The position numbers and the translations under genes were made by a program. From NCBI RefSeq assembly GCF_030294945.1, contig NZ_AP018448.1:2108001-2172000 (forward strand): a stretch of 64,000 nt of DNA, written 5' to 3'. How positions within the stretch are numbered: the first letter of the stretch is position 1; each line of letters opens with the position of its first letter. Source of the DNA: Streptomyces graminofaciens (lineage in GTDB: Bacteria > Actinomycetota > Actinomycetes > Streptomycetales > Streptomycetaceae). Positions 17,271 to 26,293 of the stretch are shown piece after piece. The notes beneath the pieces were generated by a model. The model was not told the DNA's origin and did no database searches. It was given only the letters and a program-made list of their open reading frames with translations.

Positions 17271-17609
17271 GTGCGGCACATGCCGTCGGGAGTGCGCGGC
17301 GCACTGGTCCAGCGCGTCTCCGCCCTCCCGGAGGGACCGCTCGACGTCTCCTGGCTCCCGGCGTGCACCCCTGAACTCCCGCTCGGCCGTATCCGCCTGC
17401 ACTGGGAGCCCGCCTCCCGCGCGGGCTGGGACGTCACCGCCCACCTCGGCCTGGCCACCACCGAGGTCCTCCTCGCCTCCTGGCCCTCCGCCCCCGACGG
17501 CTGGCCGCGCCTGGTCCGCCCCACCATCCACGAGGTGACCGGCCTGTGCGCCGCCCTCGCCGTCGCGACCAGCGCCCTGGACCTCTCCAACCGCCTCGCC
17601 GAAGTCTGA
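17271..17609 (+). CDS. Small hypothetical protein, about 112-129 aa
   Basis: The last gene of the plus-strand block. The first usual start is GTG 17271, but AGGAGG at 17209-17214 is correctly spaced for an in-frame ATC at 17220. The frame between the two is open and coding-like (SPRPHPSTAHPLHALAVRHM). Translation may begin at that ATC. The C-terminal half is helical (TIHEVTGLCAALAVATSALDL). A strong hairpin follows the stop. Function unknown. Confidence 0.55.
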   Translation: MRHMPSGVRGALVQRVSALPEGPLDVSWLPACTPELPLGRIRLHWEPASRAGWDVTAHLGLATTEVLLASWPSAPDGWPRLVRPTIHEVTGLCAALAVATSALDLSNRLAEV

Positions 17610-17623
17610 CCGCAACCGCAGAG

Positions 17624-17654
17624 GGCCGCCCCGCGCCGACCGGCAGGGGCGGCC
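17624..17654 (+). terminator. Hairpin after the plus-strand element block
   Basis: A perfect 9-bp stem (GGCCGCCCC/GGGGCGGCC) with a 13-base loop lies 15 bases after the stop at 17609. It probably ends transcription of the block. Confidence 0.6.
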
Positions 17655-18369
17655 TTGCCGTATGCCCGCCCATCCGGAAGTTGCGTACGCTCGTTGAGAA
17701 CGGGCGCTGTCCGCAGTTCCGTGAATCCCCAGGACGGTTGAGGATGTGCTGCTTCCGGGATCGATGTGCGGGTGGGAGGGGGTGAACGACTCCTCCGGCA
17801 CTCTGGTGGTGGAGGCGGTGTCGATGGCCCGCCCAGGCCGGTGCCCGAACTGCTGCGAGCAGGCCCTCCGTGCGCACAGGCCATTTCAACGCACCCTGAA
17901 CGAAAGGCGCTTCGGCTCGCGGTGGGGTCATCATCCGGCTGCGGGTGAGCCGGTACTTCTGCGACCGCAGGAGCTGCTCCCGCACGACCTCGTCGAGCGG
18001 GTACGGGGCTGTCCGCGCGCTACCGCCGTTCCAGCACCGGGCTGGCGGGCTGACTGCGGTCGATCGCGTCGAGCTCGGCGACCGTCCCGCCGCACCGTCA
18101 TCGAGGAAGGCGCCGCCCAGCCCGAGCAGCGCACCGTACCCCTCGCCGTGCCACCGCCCGCGCACTGGCCGATTCACAAGGGCATCCCCCTCGGAGAACT
18201 GTCTTGATGCGTCCCAGCCGCGCCTGGCGCATACCGGGGTAGCCCTGCTGGCTGCTGGCTACAAGGCGAAGACGACGTGGAGACCACTCCGTGAGCATCT
18301 CCGTCGTCGAGCACGCTCCCCGCCGCGCCCACCGATAGGGTTTGCGGCGTCGGAGCGAGGAGGAAAACC
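17655..18369. other. 715-bp stretch without a convincing gene
   Basis: Open frames exist on both strands, but none combines a ribosome site, coding bias and recognisable sequence. A minus-strand frame has coding-like pieces (YPLDEVVREQLLRSQKYRL), which suggests a decayed gene. The last 100 bases should contain the promoter of the GHKL gene. Confidence 0.4.
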
Positions 18370-20412
18370 ATGGCGCTGACCACGTCGCTGGCTGGCCGGG
18401 TCCGGAACACGAGCCTGCCGAAGAGCCATGCCCTCTTGCCGCTCCTTGAGGCTGTCGTTAATGGCATTCAGGCGATCGATGCCCGATTCAGCGACGCCGT
18501 CGAGCGTGGCCGTCTGACCGTCAGGATCCAGCGCAGCCCGCAGGAGGAACTCGACCTTGGTCCCGCTGGCCCTGGGCGCGTGGCGCTGAAGCCCATCGTG
18601 GGCTTCAACGTTGAGGACAACGGGGTGGGCTTCACTCCGGAGAACATGACCTCGTTCGAGACGCTGGACAGCGACCACAAGACCGACATCGGCTGCCGGG
18701 GTGTAGGACGCCTGCTCTGGCTCAAGGCGTTCGACAGAGTCTCAATCCGCAGCGCCTATGACGACGGAGCTGGAGGCTTCCGCGGACGGCAGTTCCGCTT
18801 CTCCATCGAGAGGGAGGTCGAGCCGGGCATGGAAGAGGACGGTCTCGACGAAGCCGGCACGATCGTGAGTCTCGACGGGTTCAAGGAACCCTTCCAGCAG
18901 AGCGCGGTGAAGAGCGTCGAGGCGATCGCTCGCGAAGTGTTCGAGCACTGCATTTGGTACTTCCTCCGCCCAGGCGGTGCTCCTGACATTACGGTGACCG
19001 ACGGTGACGAAACTGTCCCGCTCAACGACCTCATGAACGACTTTGTGTACTCCGAGATGCCGACGTCCAGCATCGACGTCAAGGGCGAGCAGTTCGACAT
19101 GGTCAACCTCTGCCTCAAGTCCTCGACACGCATTTCCACGCCACGGCTGTACTGGTGCGCCGCAAGCCGCGTGGTCGTGGAGGAGAACCTCACGAGCAAG
19201 GTGCCAGGACTCTACGGAAAGCTCAAAGACGAGGCGTCGGCCCAGTTCACATACGTTTGCTACCTGTCTTCCAGCTTCCTCGACGAGCACGTCCGCGCCG
19301 ACCGCACGGCCTTCGACATCCCTGAGCAGGCACCTGGCGCGACGCTGACCCAAGACGTGTCGCTGAACGACATCCGCGAGAGAGTACTGAAGGAAGTGGA
19401 GACGATCCTTGCCGTCCCGCTCAGCGCGGCACGCGAGGAGGGAAAGGCGCGCGTCAACGAGTTCGTGAGCAACCGTGCCCCAAGGTACCGGCCTGTTCTG
19501 TCCCGGATCGAGTCGCTCGGTGTGACCGTGGATCCGTCCATTAAGGACCAAGAGCTTGAGTTGTTGTTGCACGGCAACCTCCAGAAGCTCGAAGCCACCG
19601 CTGTTGCCGAGGGCCAGGCCGTCTTCGCCGAAGTCGGCTCAGCACCGCCGGAGGACTACGCCGAACGGCTCGCCCAGTATCTCGACATGGTGAAGGACAT
19701 CAACCAGTCCGATCTGGCCGCTTACGTCTCGCGCCGGCGAGTGATGCTCGACGTCCTCACCAAACTGATCAGGTCCGACGGCCATGGCAAGTACAGCAGG
19801 GAGGATGCCATCCACTCGCTGCTTATGCCGATGCGGACCGACTCGAACGAGATCGGCACCGACGCTTCGAACCTCTGGATCATCGACGAGCGGCTTGCGT
19901 TCCACGACTACCTCGCCTCCGACAAGACTCTGAAGAGCATGCCCATTACCGGATCCGAATCGACGACGGAGCCCGACGTGTTCGCGACGCGGCTCGTCGA
20001 CACCCCGGTGCTGGCCGCGGAGGGCGAGAAGCTCCCGCTGCCGTCCATCGTCGTGATCGAGATCAAACGGCCGATGCGTAACGACGCGTCGGAGGGCAAG
20101 GACCCGATTCAGCAGTGCCTTGAGTATGTGAATCGCGTGCGCGCTGGCGGCGTGAAGACCGCATCGGGGCGGCCAATCCCTGCGACGCCGGAGCCGCCCG
20201 CTTTCTGCTACGTCGTCGCCGATCTCACGCCAACGATGGAGAACAGGTGCAAGTACGCGGGCTTGCGTCCCACCCATGACGGTATGGGCTACTTCGGCTT
20301 CAACGAGGCGTACAAGGTATACATCGAAGTGATGAGCTTCGACCGTCTCGTTAACACGGCCACCGAGCGGAACCGAGCGTTCTTCGACAAATTGGGACTG
20401 CCGTCCAGTTGA
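18370..20412 (+). CDS. GHKL (HSP90-like) ATPase fused to a PD-(D/E)XK-type nuclease domain
   Basis: ATG 18370 follows GAGGAGG. Residues 25-125 show a Bergerat ATP-binding fold: N box E27..N31...D37 (EAVVNGIQAID), then DNGVGF at 83-88 and GCRGVGR at 108-114. The middle (140-440) is unrecognised. A C-terminal nuclease-like core is visible: LWIIDERLAFHDYLASD near 497, then IVVIEIKRP at 560-568, a D...ExK pattern. Such ATPase-plus-nuclease single proteins occur in bacterial defence islands, where nucleotide binding gates DNA cutting. That role is inferred. The coding sequence has a softer third-base bias than its neighbours, which fits recent acquisition. It is flanked by pseudogenes and an IS remnant. 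Confidence 0.75.
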   Translation: MALTTSLAGRVRNTSLPKSHALLPLLEAVVNGIQAIDARFSDAVERGRLTVRIQRSPQEELDLGPAGPGRVALKPIVGFNVEDNGVGFTPENMTSFETLDSDHKTDIGCRGVGRLLWLKAFDRVSIRSAYDDGAGGFRGRQFRFSIEREVEPGMEEDGLDEAGTIVSLDGFKEPFQQSAVKSVEAIAREVFEHCIWYFLRPGGAPDITVTDGDETVPLNDLMNDFVYSEMPTSSIDVKGEQFDMVNLCLKSSTRISTPRLYWCAASRVVVEENLTSKVPGLYGKLKDEASAQFTYVCYLSSSFLDEHVRADRTAFDIPEQAPGATLTQDVSLNDIRERVLKEVETILAVPLSAAREEGKARVNEFVSNRAPRYRPVLSRIESLGVTVDPSIKDQELELLLHGNLQKLEATAVAEGQAVFAEVGSAPPEDYAERLAQYLDMVKDINQSDLAAYVSRRRVMLDVLTKLIRSDGHGKYSREDAIHSLLMPMRTDSNEIGTDASNLWIIDERLAFHDYLASDKTLKSMPITGSESTTEPDVFATRLVDTPVLAAEGEKLPLPSIVVIEIKRPMRNDASEGKDPIQQCLEYVNRVRAGGVKTASGRPIPATPEPPAFCYVVADLTPTMENRCKYAGLRPTHDGMGYFGFNEAYKVYIEVMSFDRLVNTATERNRAFFDKLGLPSS

Positions 20413-20469
20413 TCGATGATGGGGCTTTTCGAATTTGACTCACCATTACCGACGAACGAGGAGGACACG

Positions 20470-20706
20470 ATGCCTACGGCCAGCGGCTCTGGGGTCTCCG
20501 GAGGTCGCCGCCCACGTCGGCATCAGCGTCCGGGCCGCCCGCAGCCGCAAGAGCCGGGGCACTCTGCCGGAGCCCGACGACACCAGGGTGCCGGACCGGC
20601 CGCGATGAAGGCCCGCCACCTTGCAGGGCTGGCAGCCCGGTCGGCCGAGGGGTTCCGCAGCGACCTGCACGGCACCGCCCGTCACGACGGCACCGCATCC
20701 GCCTGA
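20470..20706 (+). pseudogene. Small HTH (excisionase/MerR-like) gene, decayed
   Basis: A start with GAGGAGG at 20470 is out of frame with the coding part. That part reads ALGSPEVAAHVGISVRAARS, then RGTLPEPDDTRVPDRPR and a TGA at 20606 where this family has Trp. Reading through gives RPATLQGWQPGRPRG, the usual family ending. So one frameshift and one nonsense change have killed the gene. Such short HTH proteins often serve as excisionase or regulator in mobile elements. Confidence 0.5.
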
Positions 20707-20738
20707 ACGGCAGTCAGTCCCGCCCCTAGGCTGCGGCC

Positions 20739-20972
20739 ATGACGACCGGCTCACCGATGCCGTCCCCGCCGTTTCCCTCGCCCGACAGCGCGGTGCTCCG
20801 GCTGATTGTCGGCAACGCCGTCGCGTCGGTCCGCAGCGGCGAAGCCTCGGTGGAGGAGGCAATCCTCCACGCAGCCGTCCACGGCTGGTACGAGGGTCAT
20901 GTCCAGGGCGAGGACGAGTGCCCTGGCTGCGACTTCCGGGGCGAGCTGCCCAGGCACGCCAGCCGCGGATGA
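20739..20972 (+). CDS. Small hypothetical protein with CxxC motif, 77 aa
   Basis: ATG 20739. The protein has a helical middle (VLRLIVGNAVASVRSGE, VEEAILHAAVHGWYEGHV) and ends with CPGC, which could form part of a metal site. The ribosome site is weak. Codon bias supports real coding. Function unknown. Confidence 0.5.
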   Translation: MTTGSPMPSPPFPSPDSAVLRLIVGNAVASVRSGEASVEEAILHAAVHGWYEGHVQGEDECPGCDFRGELPRHASRG

Positions 20973-20984
20973 GCGCGGCTAGAT

Positions 20985-21304
20985 CTTCACTCACGTCTTC
21001 GTGCAGGGCAACAAGAGGGTCGCCGCACTGGTGACGGTGATCTGCCCTGGCCCTGTTCGTGTTCTGCCTGATCGAGCGCCAGGTCCGCCGGGCCCTCGGA
21101 GGCGGCCAGAAGATGCCCGGGCTCTATCCCGGCAACCAGCAGGTCCGGCCCACCGGCCGGATGATCCCCTATCATCTCTCCGGCCTGCGGCTGCGCGTCG
21201 TCGGCGTCACCGACCCGCCCATCATCGTTATCAGCGGCGGCGTCCATCTCCTCGACCTCCTCGGTCGCCTGGAGCAGAAGCATCCTCGCTGGTCAGAGAC
21301 CTGA
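20985..21304 (+). mobile_element. Remnant of an IS transposase C terminus
   Basis: The translation matches the end of IS4/IS1634-type transposases: FVQGNKRVAALVTVIC, one base extra near 21046, then LALFVFCLIERQVRRAL, GLYPGNQQVRPTGRMI and HLLDLLG. Only about 100 codons remain and they are frameshifted, so it cannot move by itself. It shows that an IS once sat next to the GHKL gene. No terminal repeats were found. Confidence 0.6.
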
Positions 21305-21495
21305 GCGAGCTACCCGCGGCGACCATGGGCCATCCTGGGAGCGTTGACGGCCTAGCCCATAGCCTGGAGGCGCGCACGCCCGTGTAGGTGCGCGTCGTTC
21401 CCTCAGCGTCGGTGGGCGTACGCGGATGACCAAGTGGGCGCCGGAGGCACGTGACCTGTGGCAGGCTAATCTCCCTGGGGGGAGAGGAACGACTG

Positions 21496-21862
21496 ATGAC
21501 CCATTACCAATGCGGATCATGCTCGTTTCAGAGCGACCATCTCGGCGAGGGCTCAACAGCACTCGCAGCAGACGGGCCACGTCTGCATCGGCAAGGAGGG
21601 TGCCGGGCCGGCCGGAGGTAAGTTCGGCAAAGCCGGGGTCGTGGTTACGGTCGGCGCTGGCGTTCTGGCCACTACTGCCACCGCCGCCCTCGGGGTCCTG
21701 GCCTGGAAGTACAAGGGGCTCCAGTCCATGGCTGCCGGACTGGTCGTGCAGTTGGCGGAGTCGACGGCGGAGAACGAGAGCCTGAAGTCGGAGAACGACT
21801 ACCTGAAGTCGGCCACCGGTGCCTCGAAGACGCTCAAGAGCTACGATACGACTGCTGAGTGA
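21496..21862 (+). pseudogene. Zinc-ribbon/transmembrane/coiled-coil protein, frameshifted
   Basis: ATG 21496 follows GGGGAGAGG and encodes MTHYQCGSCSFQSDHLGEG. One extra G at about 21551 then moves the frame. The shifted frame continues as HVCIGKEGAGPAGGKFGKAG, a hydrophobic segment (VVVTVGAGVLATTATAALGVLAW) and a coiled coil (AESTAENESLKSENDYLKS) to the stop at 21862. Joined, this gives about 120 residues: a CxxC...C metal site, one membrane helix and a coiled coil. The shorter ORF from 21641 might still be made. A sequencing error is possible. Confidence 0.5.
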
Positions 21863-22118
21863 GGGCTTACTGCGGGTAGTGCCACTGGTGGACAGGTGCC
21901 CCGGTGCTCAATGCCGTTGGAAGGTCGAGCGGGGCGCCGGTGCCCAGCCCGGCGCTAGCCCGTTCTCCGCAGGTCACCCATTCGAAGATCAATTGATCGC
22001 AGCGGGTCAGCCACTGATCAGCGCAGCGGTCCGAGCTGCAGAACCCGCCGAAGCACGATGACCTGAGGACCGTGATCAAGCTCGGAGAGTGCAAAAGAGT
22101 GACCCGGGAAGTACGGAG

Positions 22119-23363
22119 TTAGATTCCAGAGCCAGCAGCTCGGCCAAGCGTTCGCGCCACACGCCGCACCAGTGTGGTCGGCTTCAAGTTCCGTTCCACC
22201 CTGAGCAGGTAGCTGACTGGAGAGCCAGCGAGCTGAGCGTCGCGTGCCTCCGCCGTGGCCTGGCGCAGGGTCGCGACGGCGATCGCGAGACTTCCTCCGG
22301 CGATCGGCACATTGCCTGCCCAGCCGCTCGCCGCCGCGGCGAGGGCGGGCACTTCGAACTTGTAGTTCAGCGCGCTGTAGAAGGTTTTGAGGTTGAGGCC
22401 GCTCATAGCCTTGCGCAGGTCCTCAAGAGGCTGGGCGATGCTCTCGTCGAATGTCATCCGAAGGTGGAGTTCGAAGGCTGCGCGGTCTTCGATGCCGCCC
22501 ACCTGCTCTCGCAGGTCTGCCGCAGCCTTGTCGACTGCTTGGGTGAAGGCACTGAATTCTGCCCGGTAGTCGTTCCGCAGTTGGATGATCTTCGCCACCG
22601 GCACCGAGCGCAGGCCGTCCGGGAGGATGCACTGCACGGCCATCAGCCCGAGTCGTGTTGTCTCGTCGGAGCTTGCCGGTCGGGGCCGCTCGCCCAACAT
22701 GGCGGCAGCGATTCGGTCGCTGTCCCAGCCGTCCGCGGCACTGTGGGCCGCGACCTGGTCGGTGATCGGCGCGTAGCGCGTACGGCGGGCCAGCTCCTCG
22801 GTGAGAACACACTTGTAGATCCAGGCCAGGCCAGGGTCCATGGCCAGCCACGTCACGTCTGCGGATCTGGCGATGAGCGACCGCACGGCCGGCACGGCGA
22901 GTCCGGCACCGCGTAGGGCGTCGGCAAGCCCAGGGTCTACCTCGTGCGGGTAGAGGCCGGCGAGGGGGCGTTCGTCACGCGGAAGCGTTCGCAGGTCATT
23001 AGGCGAGGTCGGCTCGGCATTGATGATGCGCTGTCCCATCATCAACGGCTCTGGCTGGTTCCCCTGTTGCGAGTGGAAGGGTCGGGTGTCGGCAGTGGCC
23101 AGAAAGCGCTGCCTCAGTTCGGTGCCGTGGTCCTCGACGGCTTTCAGGAAGGAGGGGGCGACAGCGGCTGCTGCTTCCCTCGGGTCCACGTCGGTAAGGA
23201 AGTTGTCCAGCCCGTCGCGCAGGGCCTTGACCAGCTCCGGGTCTCTGACAGGAAATCCGCGTGGGACGACTCGGGCAAGGCCCGGCCAGTAGAGGGCTGC
23301 TGCCTTGATCCACTGCTCCTTGCGGAAGTGCACGTACGGGTAGTAAAGGCCGATCCGCTGCAC
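22119..23363 (-). CDS. DUF6236 family protein, 414 aa
   Basis: GTG 23363 follows GAAAGGG. The start (IGLYYPYVHFR, then WIKAAALYWPGLARVVPR) is typical of DUF6236, found sporadically in bacteria next to mobile or defence genes. The middle is helical (FSAFTQAVDKAAADLREQV) and residues 365-385 are hydrophobic (GNVPIAGGSLAIAVATL). No catalytic motif seen. It lies between the decayed small genes and the mobilisation operon and looks like cargo. Confidence 0.7.
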   Translation of the reverse strand: MQRIGLYYPYVHFRKEQWIKAAALYWPGLARVVPRGFPVRDPELVKALRDGLDNFLTDVDPREAAAAVAPSFLKAVEDHGTELRQRFLATADTRPFHSQQGNQPEPLMMGQRIINAEPTSPNDLRTLPRDERPLAGLYPHEVDPGLADALRGAGLAVPAVRSLIARSADVTWLAMDPGLAWIYKCVLTEELARRTRYAPITDQVAAHSAADGWDSDRIAAAMLGERPRPASSDETTRLGLMAVQCILPDGLRSVPVAKIIQLRNDYRAEFSAFTQAVDKAAADLREQVGGIEDRAAFELHLRMTFDESIAQPLEDLRKAMSGLNLKTFYSALNYKFEVPALAAAASGWAGNVPIAGGSLAIAVATLRQATAEARDAQLAGSPVSYLLRVERNLKPTTLVRRVARTLGRAAGSGI

Positions 23364-23472
23364 TGCTGCCCTTTCACCGCGTCCTGTCGGCCTCGCCAGA
23401 TGCGTCCGGGGGCCGACAGCATGCTACGCGAGCGGTGTTCGCTGCTGGTGCACGGAGCGGAATCACGCTGCT

Positions 23473-23877
23473 CTACTCCAGGTAGGTGCCGGCGAAGGCG
23501 CCGTCGAAGCCGAGTGCGATCAGGCCCTGTTCGACGCTGGGGTAGGTCGTCCCGTCCGGGAGGGCGATCATGGCGTCGAAGTCGGTGCGGCTGATCTCGG
23601 GCTCGAGCCACTGGTTGCTGCAGCGGCAGCGGACCCAGACGTTGCGGCCGTGGTTGATGAGCAGCCAGTCGCGCCGAGCCCGGCAGCTCGAGCACACCAC
23701 GGGGATCCCGCGCAGGGACAACTCCGGCGGGTGGCTGAGGCAGCGCGTCGCTCCGGGTCCGCTGGGCGGCCGCGTCTCGTACTGGAGTTGCAGCAGCGGA
23801 TCGCTTCCGGCGGGGGCGGCGGGCAGGACGGGGAGCGGCTCTACGTGGTGGTCGGTCGTTCTGAGCACGAGCGTCAT
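23473..23877 (-). CDS. Small zinc-ribbon-like protein, 134 aa
   Basis: ATG 23877. Residues 62-95 hold CSSC followed by CRC (VCSSCRARRDWLLINHGRNV, WVRCRCSNQW), a likely four-ligand zinc site of treble-clef or ribbon type. The end (YPSVEQGLIALGFDGAFAG) is compact. It may bind nucleic acid. The gene is just downstream of the relaxase operon but separated from it by a hairpin. Confidence 0.5.
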   Translation of the reverse strand: MTLVLRTTDHHVEPLPVLPAAPAGSDPLLQLQYETRPPSGPGATRCLSHPPELSLRGIPVVCSSCRARRDWLLINHGRNVWVRCRCSNQWLEPEISRTDFDAMIALPDGTTYPSVEQGLIALGFDGAFAGTYLE

Positions 23878-23943
23878 CTCCCGGTCGAGGGCCTTCTCTG
23901 TTCATCCGTAACAGCCGGTGGAGCCGGTTGTCCAGGGGTTTCA

Positions 23944-23990
23944 AGCAGTCCGGTAGTCCGGCAGGCCGGTGGCGGGCGTGCCGGACTGCT
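23944..23990 (-). terminator. Inverted repeat after the mobilisation operon
   Basis: Perfect 10-bp arms (AGCAGTCCGG/CCGGACTGCT) separated by 27 bases lie directly after the relaxase stop at 23993. It is a likely terminator, though no U-tract follows, as is common in Streptomyces. Confidence 0.5.
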
Positions 23991-23992
23991 GG

Positions 23993-25765
23993 TCAGCGGC
24001 GTGGCGGGCGGCTGCGCGGGTCCGGTACGGCGAGCCGAGTCGCTGCCGGAGGTCCGGTCCGAACGCCGGTCCGGTTGACCGCAGACTCGGCGCGGCCGGT
24101 GCCGGCCTGCGGGCGTCGAGCGGCTTGGCCCGGGTGCGCGGGGAGCTGGGCGAGGCGGCGCAGTCGCCAGACCAAGACGTCGTTGATGTCCTCGGCCGTG
24201 TCGAGTTCGCGCATGGCGATGGCCTCCTGAAGAAGCGCCTTCGGGGCGTGGCCTGCTTGCTCGGCCTGAGCCAGGGTGGCTGCCAGGGCGTCGATCTTCG
24301 TGTTCGAGTCGGCTCGGGTGCTGTTCTCTGGCAGGGCTGCGCGGACGGTGGTCTCGTAGGTGCGGCGCTGGGCTTCGGGCAGGGCACGGCCTTGGTCGCG
24401 TAGGGCCTGCATGGGTGCGGCGGCGGCCTGGTGGTAGGCGGCGCGAAGGTGCTCGGCGGTCTGACGCGAGGCTTCGGCCTGTTGGGCGTGACCGCGTGCG
24501 GAGTGCCAGCGTGCTGCGGCCAGCGCCACCAGGACCAGGGTGGAGACGAGCATGGCGGTGGTGCCGCCGTCTTCTCCTCGGCCGAGCGCGCTGCCGGCCT
24601 GGATGATGCCTCGGGCCGCTGAGCGGATCGCGCGGGTGTCGGCGCGGGCGGCTCGGACGTGGCTGCGGGTGGCGCGTTCGAAGGAGCGAGCGGCGGCACC
24701 AAGTTCGGCGCGGGTGGCGGCGGGAGAGGTCTGGGCGACCGCGTCCAGGAGTTCGCCGACTCCGACGAGTTGGGCTGCGGCATCGTCGTCGTCGCTGTCC
24801 AGGCAGATCGCGGTGCGCTCGGCGATCCCGGCCGCGGTGCGTCGTCCCCGTGCCGACGGCGACCAGTCCGACCGGCCGGTGGTGTCGGCTTCCGGCACCG
24901 TGATCGCGTCGGCGGTTCCGTCGGCAAGACGGCGCTGGATCTTCGGATAGGAAAGGTCGGGGGCCAGGGTCGAGCCCGCGAACCAGACCGGCTCGCGGTC
25001 ACGGTTGCGGTCCCCGGGCAGTGCGACCGTGTAGCCGAGGACGTCGCCGGAGGGGGCGTGCCGGAGCTTGACGCGCAGGCCGGCCTCGCGAAGGCGGGTG
25101 AAGAACTCGGCTTCGCTGGCGGCTCCGGCGACGGCCTGGCGGACGGCTTCGCGAAGCGTTTCGCGTGGTGTCTCGGGTCGACCGATCCGCTCCGCTTTGA
25201 AGCGTTCGGCGCTGGTGGGCGTCTTGGCTCCGGTTCCGTCGCCGGGCTTGAGCCGGCGCAGGCCCATCTCCTGTTCGATGCGGCGGCATTCGGCCTGGGC
25301 CTTCTTGAAGTCGTAGTTCATCCTCGGGCGGCGCAGGTCGCCTCGGACCATGGTGGCGAGGATGTGGATGTGGTCGTCGGCGTGGCGCACCGCGACCCAG
25401 CGGCAGCCGTCGGGATCGTCCTCGGGGGCGAGGTTGACGGCGTGGACCAGGCGGCGGGCGACGGTGTTCCACTCGTCGTCGGTCAGGGTCCGGTCGCCGG
25501 GGTCGGTGCGGACCGAGCAGTGCCAGACGTGCTGGGCCGGGGCCTTGTCGCTGGCCTGTTTGACCCGCAGGTCCAGGGCGGCGGCGAGCCGGGCGAGGGT
25601 GACCTTGGGGTCGGGGTTGGCGCTGGTGTCGCGGCCGGGGTCGGGGGCGAAGCCGTCCCAACTGCCGACGAGGTGGGGGTCGGTGTGCTCGTCGCGCTTG
25701 CCGGGGCCGTACAGGTAGACGAGCAGGCCGTGGGTGCGCGAGCCGCGTCGGATCTTGGGGACCAT
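23993..25765 (-). CDS. Relaxase/mobilisation nuclease (MobA/VirD2-like)
   Basis: The 590-aa protein has the relaxase core in its first 180 residues. Candidate nicking tyrosines are Tyr17 and Tyr19 (GLLVYLYGPG), and the metal-binding triad is H128-A-D-D-H132-I-H134 (RHADDHIHILATMV). Relaxases nick one strand at oriT, stay covalently attached and are delivered by the coupling ATPase. The C-terminal part is helical, and at about residues 425-445 there is a hydrophobic stretch (AMLVSTLVLVALAAARW), odd for a relaxase; it may anchor it to the membrane. The ATG overlaps the MobC stop by one base (TGATG). The fragment at 1743 is a broken relative. Confidence 0.85.
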   Translation of the reverse strand: MVPKIRRGSRTHGLLVYLYGPGKRDEHTDPHLVGSWDGFAPDPGRDTSANPDPKVTLARLAAALDLRVKQASDKAPAQHVWHCSVRTDPGDRTLTDDEWNTVARRLVHAVNLAPEDDPDGCRWVAVRHADDHIHILATMVRGDLRRPRMNYDFKKAQAECRRIEQEMGLRRLKPGDGTGAKTPTSAERFKAERIGRPETPRETLREAVRQAVAGAASEAEFFTRLREAGLRVKLRHAPSGDVLGYTVALPGDRNRDREPVWFAGSTLAPDLSYPKIQRRLADGTADAITVPEADTTGRSDWSPSARGRRTAAGIAERTAICLDSDDDDAAAQLVGVGELLDAVAQTSPAATRAELGAAARSFERATRSHVRAARADTRAIRSAARGIIQAGSALGRGEDGGTTAMLVSTLVLVALAAARWHSARGHAQQAEASRQTAEHLRAAYHQAAAAPMQALRDQGRALPEAQRRTYETTVRAALPENSTRADSNTKIDALAATLAQAEQAGHAPKALLQEAIAMRELDTAEDINDVLVWRLRRLAQLPAHPGQAARRPQAGTGRAESAVNRTGVRTGPPAATRLAVPDPRSRPPRR

Positions 25766-26223
25766 CAGAGGCGCTTCTTCACCAGGGTGTCGGCCGCGTC
25801 GTCCACGCGGGTCAGGACGCGGTTCACGGTCGTCAGGGCGCGGTCGAGTTCGCCGGGGAAGGGCTGTCCTCCGGCGTTGTAGACGAAGGCGATCTGGTTG
25901 ATGTTGTTGCCGACACGGGAGATGGCGGTGCGCAGAGCGGCCAGCTCGTCGATGGCGGCGTCGAGCTGTTCGTTGGTGTGCACGATGGTCGATCCGCGGG
26001 CGACAGCGAGGCCAGCGGCGGCAAGGAAACGGGCGACGGTGACGGCGCGCTGCTTGGCGGCGGCGGTGATCTCGGTCTTCTCGGTGTCGGACAGGCGGGT
26101 GGTCGTTTTGTGGGTGCGCTGGCTCGGGTTGCGGGTGCGTCGGCGCGGCTTGCGGTCGGGGAACGCAGGTTGGCTCGGGCTCTGCTGCGCGCGCGGGACG
26201 CGGTCGTCTGCTTCTCCTCCCAC
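25765..26223 (-). CDS. MobC-like relaxosome accessory protein
   Basis: The C-terminal 110 residues match the bacterial mobilisation protein MobC: RLSDTEKTEITAAAKQRAVTVARFLAAAG, then LAALRTAISRVGNNINQIAFVYN and LDRALTTVNRVLTRVDDA. MobC helps open oriT for the relaxase. I place the start at GTG 26223 because the sequence above it looks non-coding and holds the hairpin cluster. A GTG at 26430, overlapping the upstream stop (GTGA), would give 221 aa and is the main alternative. The gene is co-translated with the relaxase. Confidence 0.75.
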   Translation of the reverse strand: MGGEADDRVPRAQQSPSQPAFPDRKPRRRTRNPSQRTHKTTTRLSDTEKTEITAAAKQRAVTVARFLAAAGLAVARGSTIVHTNEQLDAAIDELAALRTAISRVGNNINQIAFVYNAGGQPFPGELDRALTTVNRVLTRVDDAADTLVKKRL

Positions 26224-26293
26224 GACCGGCGCCCCCTGGTGCCGGGAGTCCGGCTGGTCCCCGTGCGCCCTCGCTCGGGGACCAGCCGGACTT

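Noticed and set aside
17434..18177. Minus-strand frame in the gap before the GHKL gene
   Set aside because: Only short pieces look coding and its end overlaps a real gene; at best a decayed remnant, so not called as a gene.
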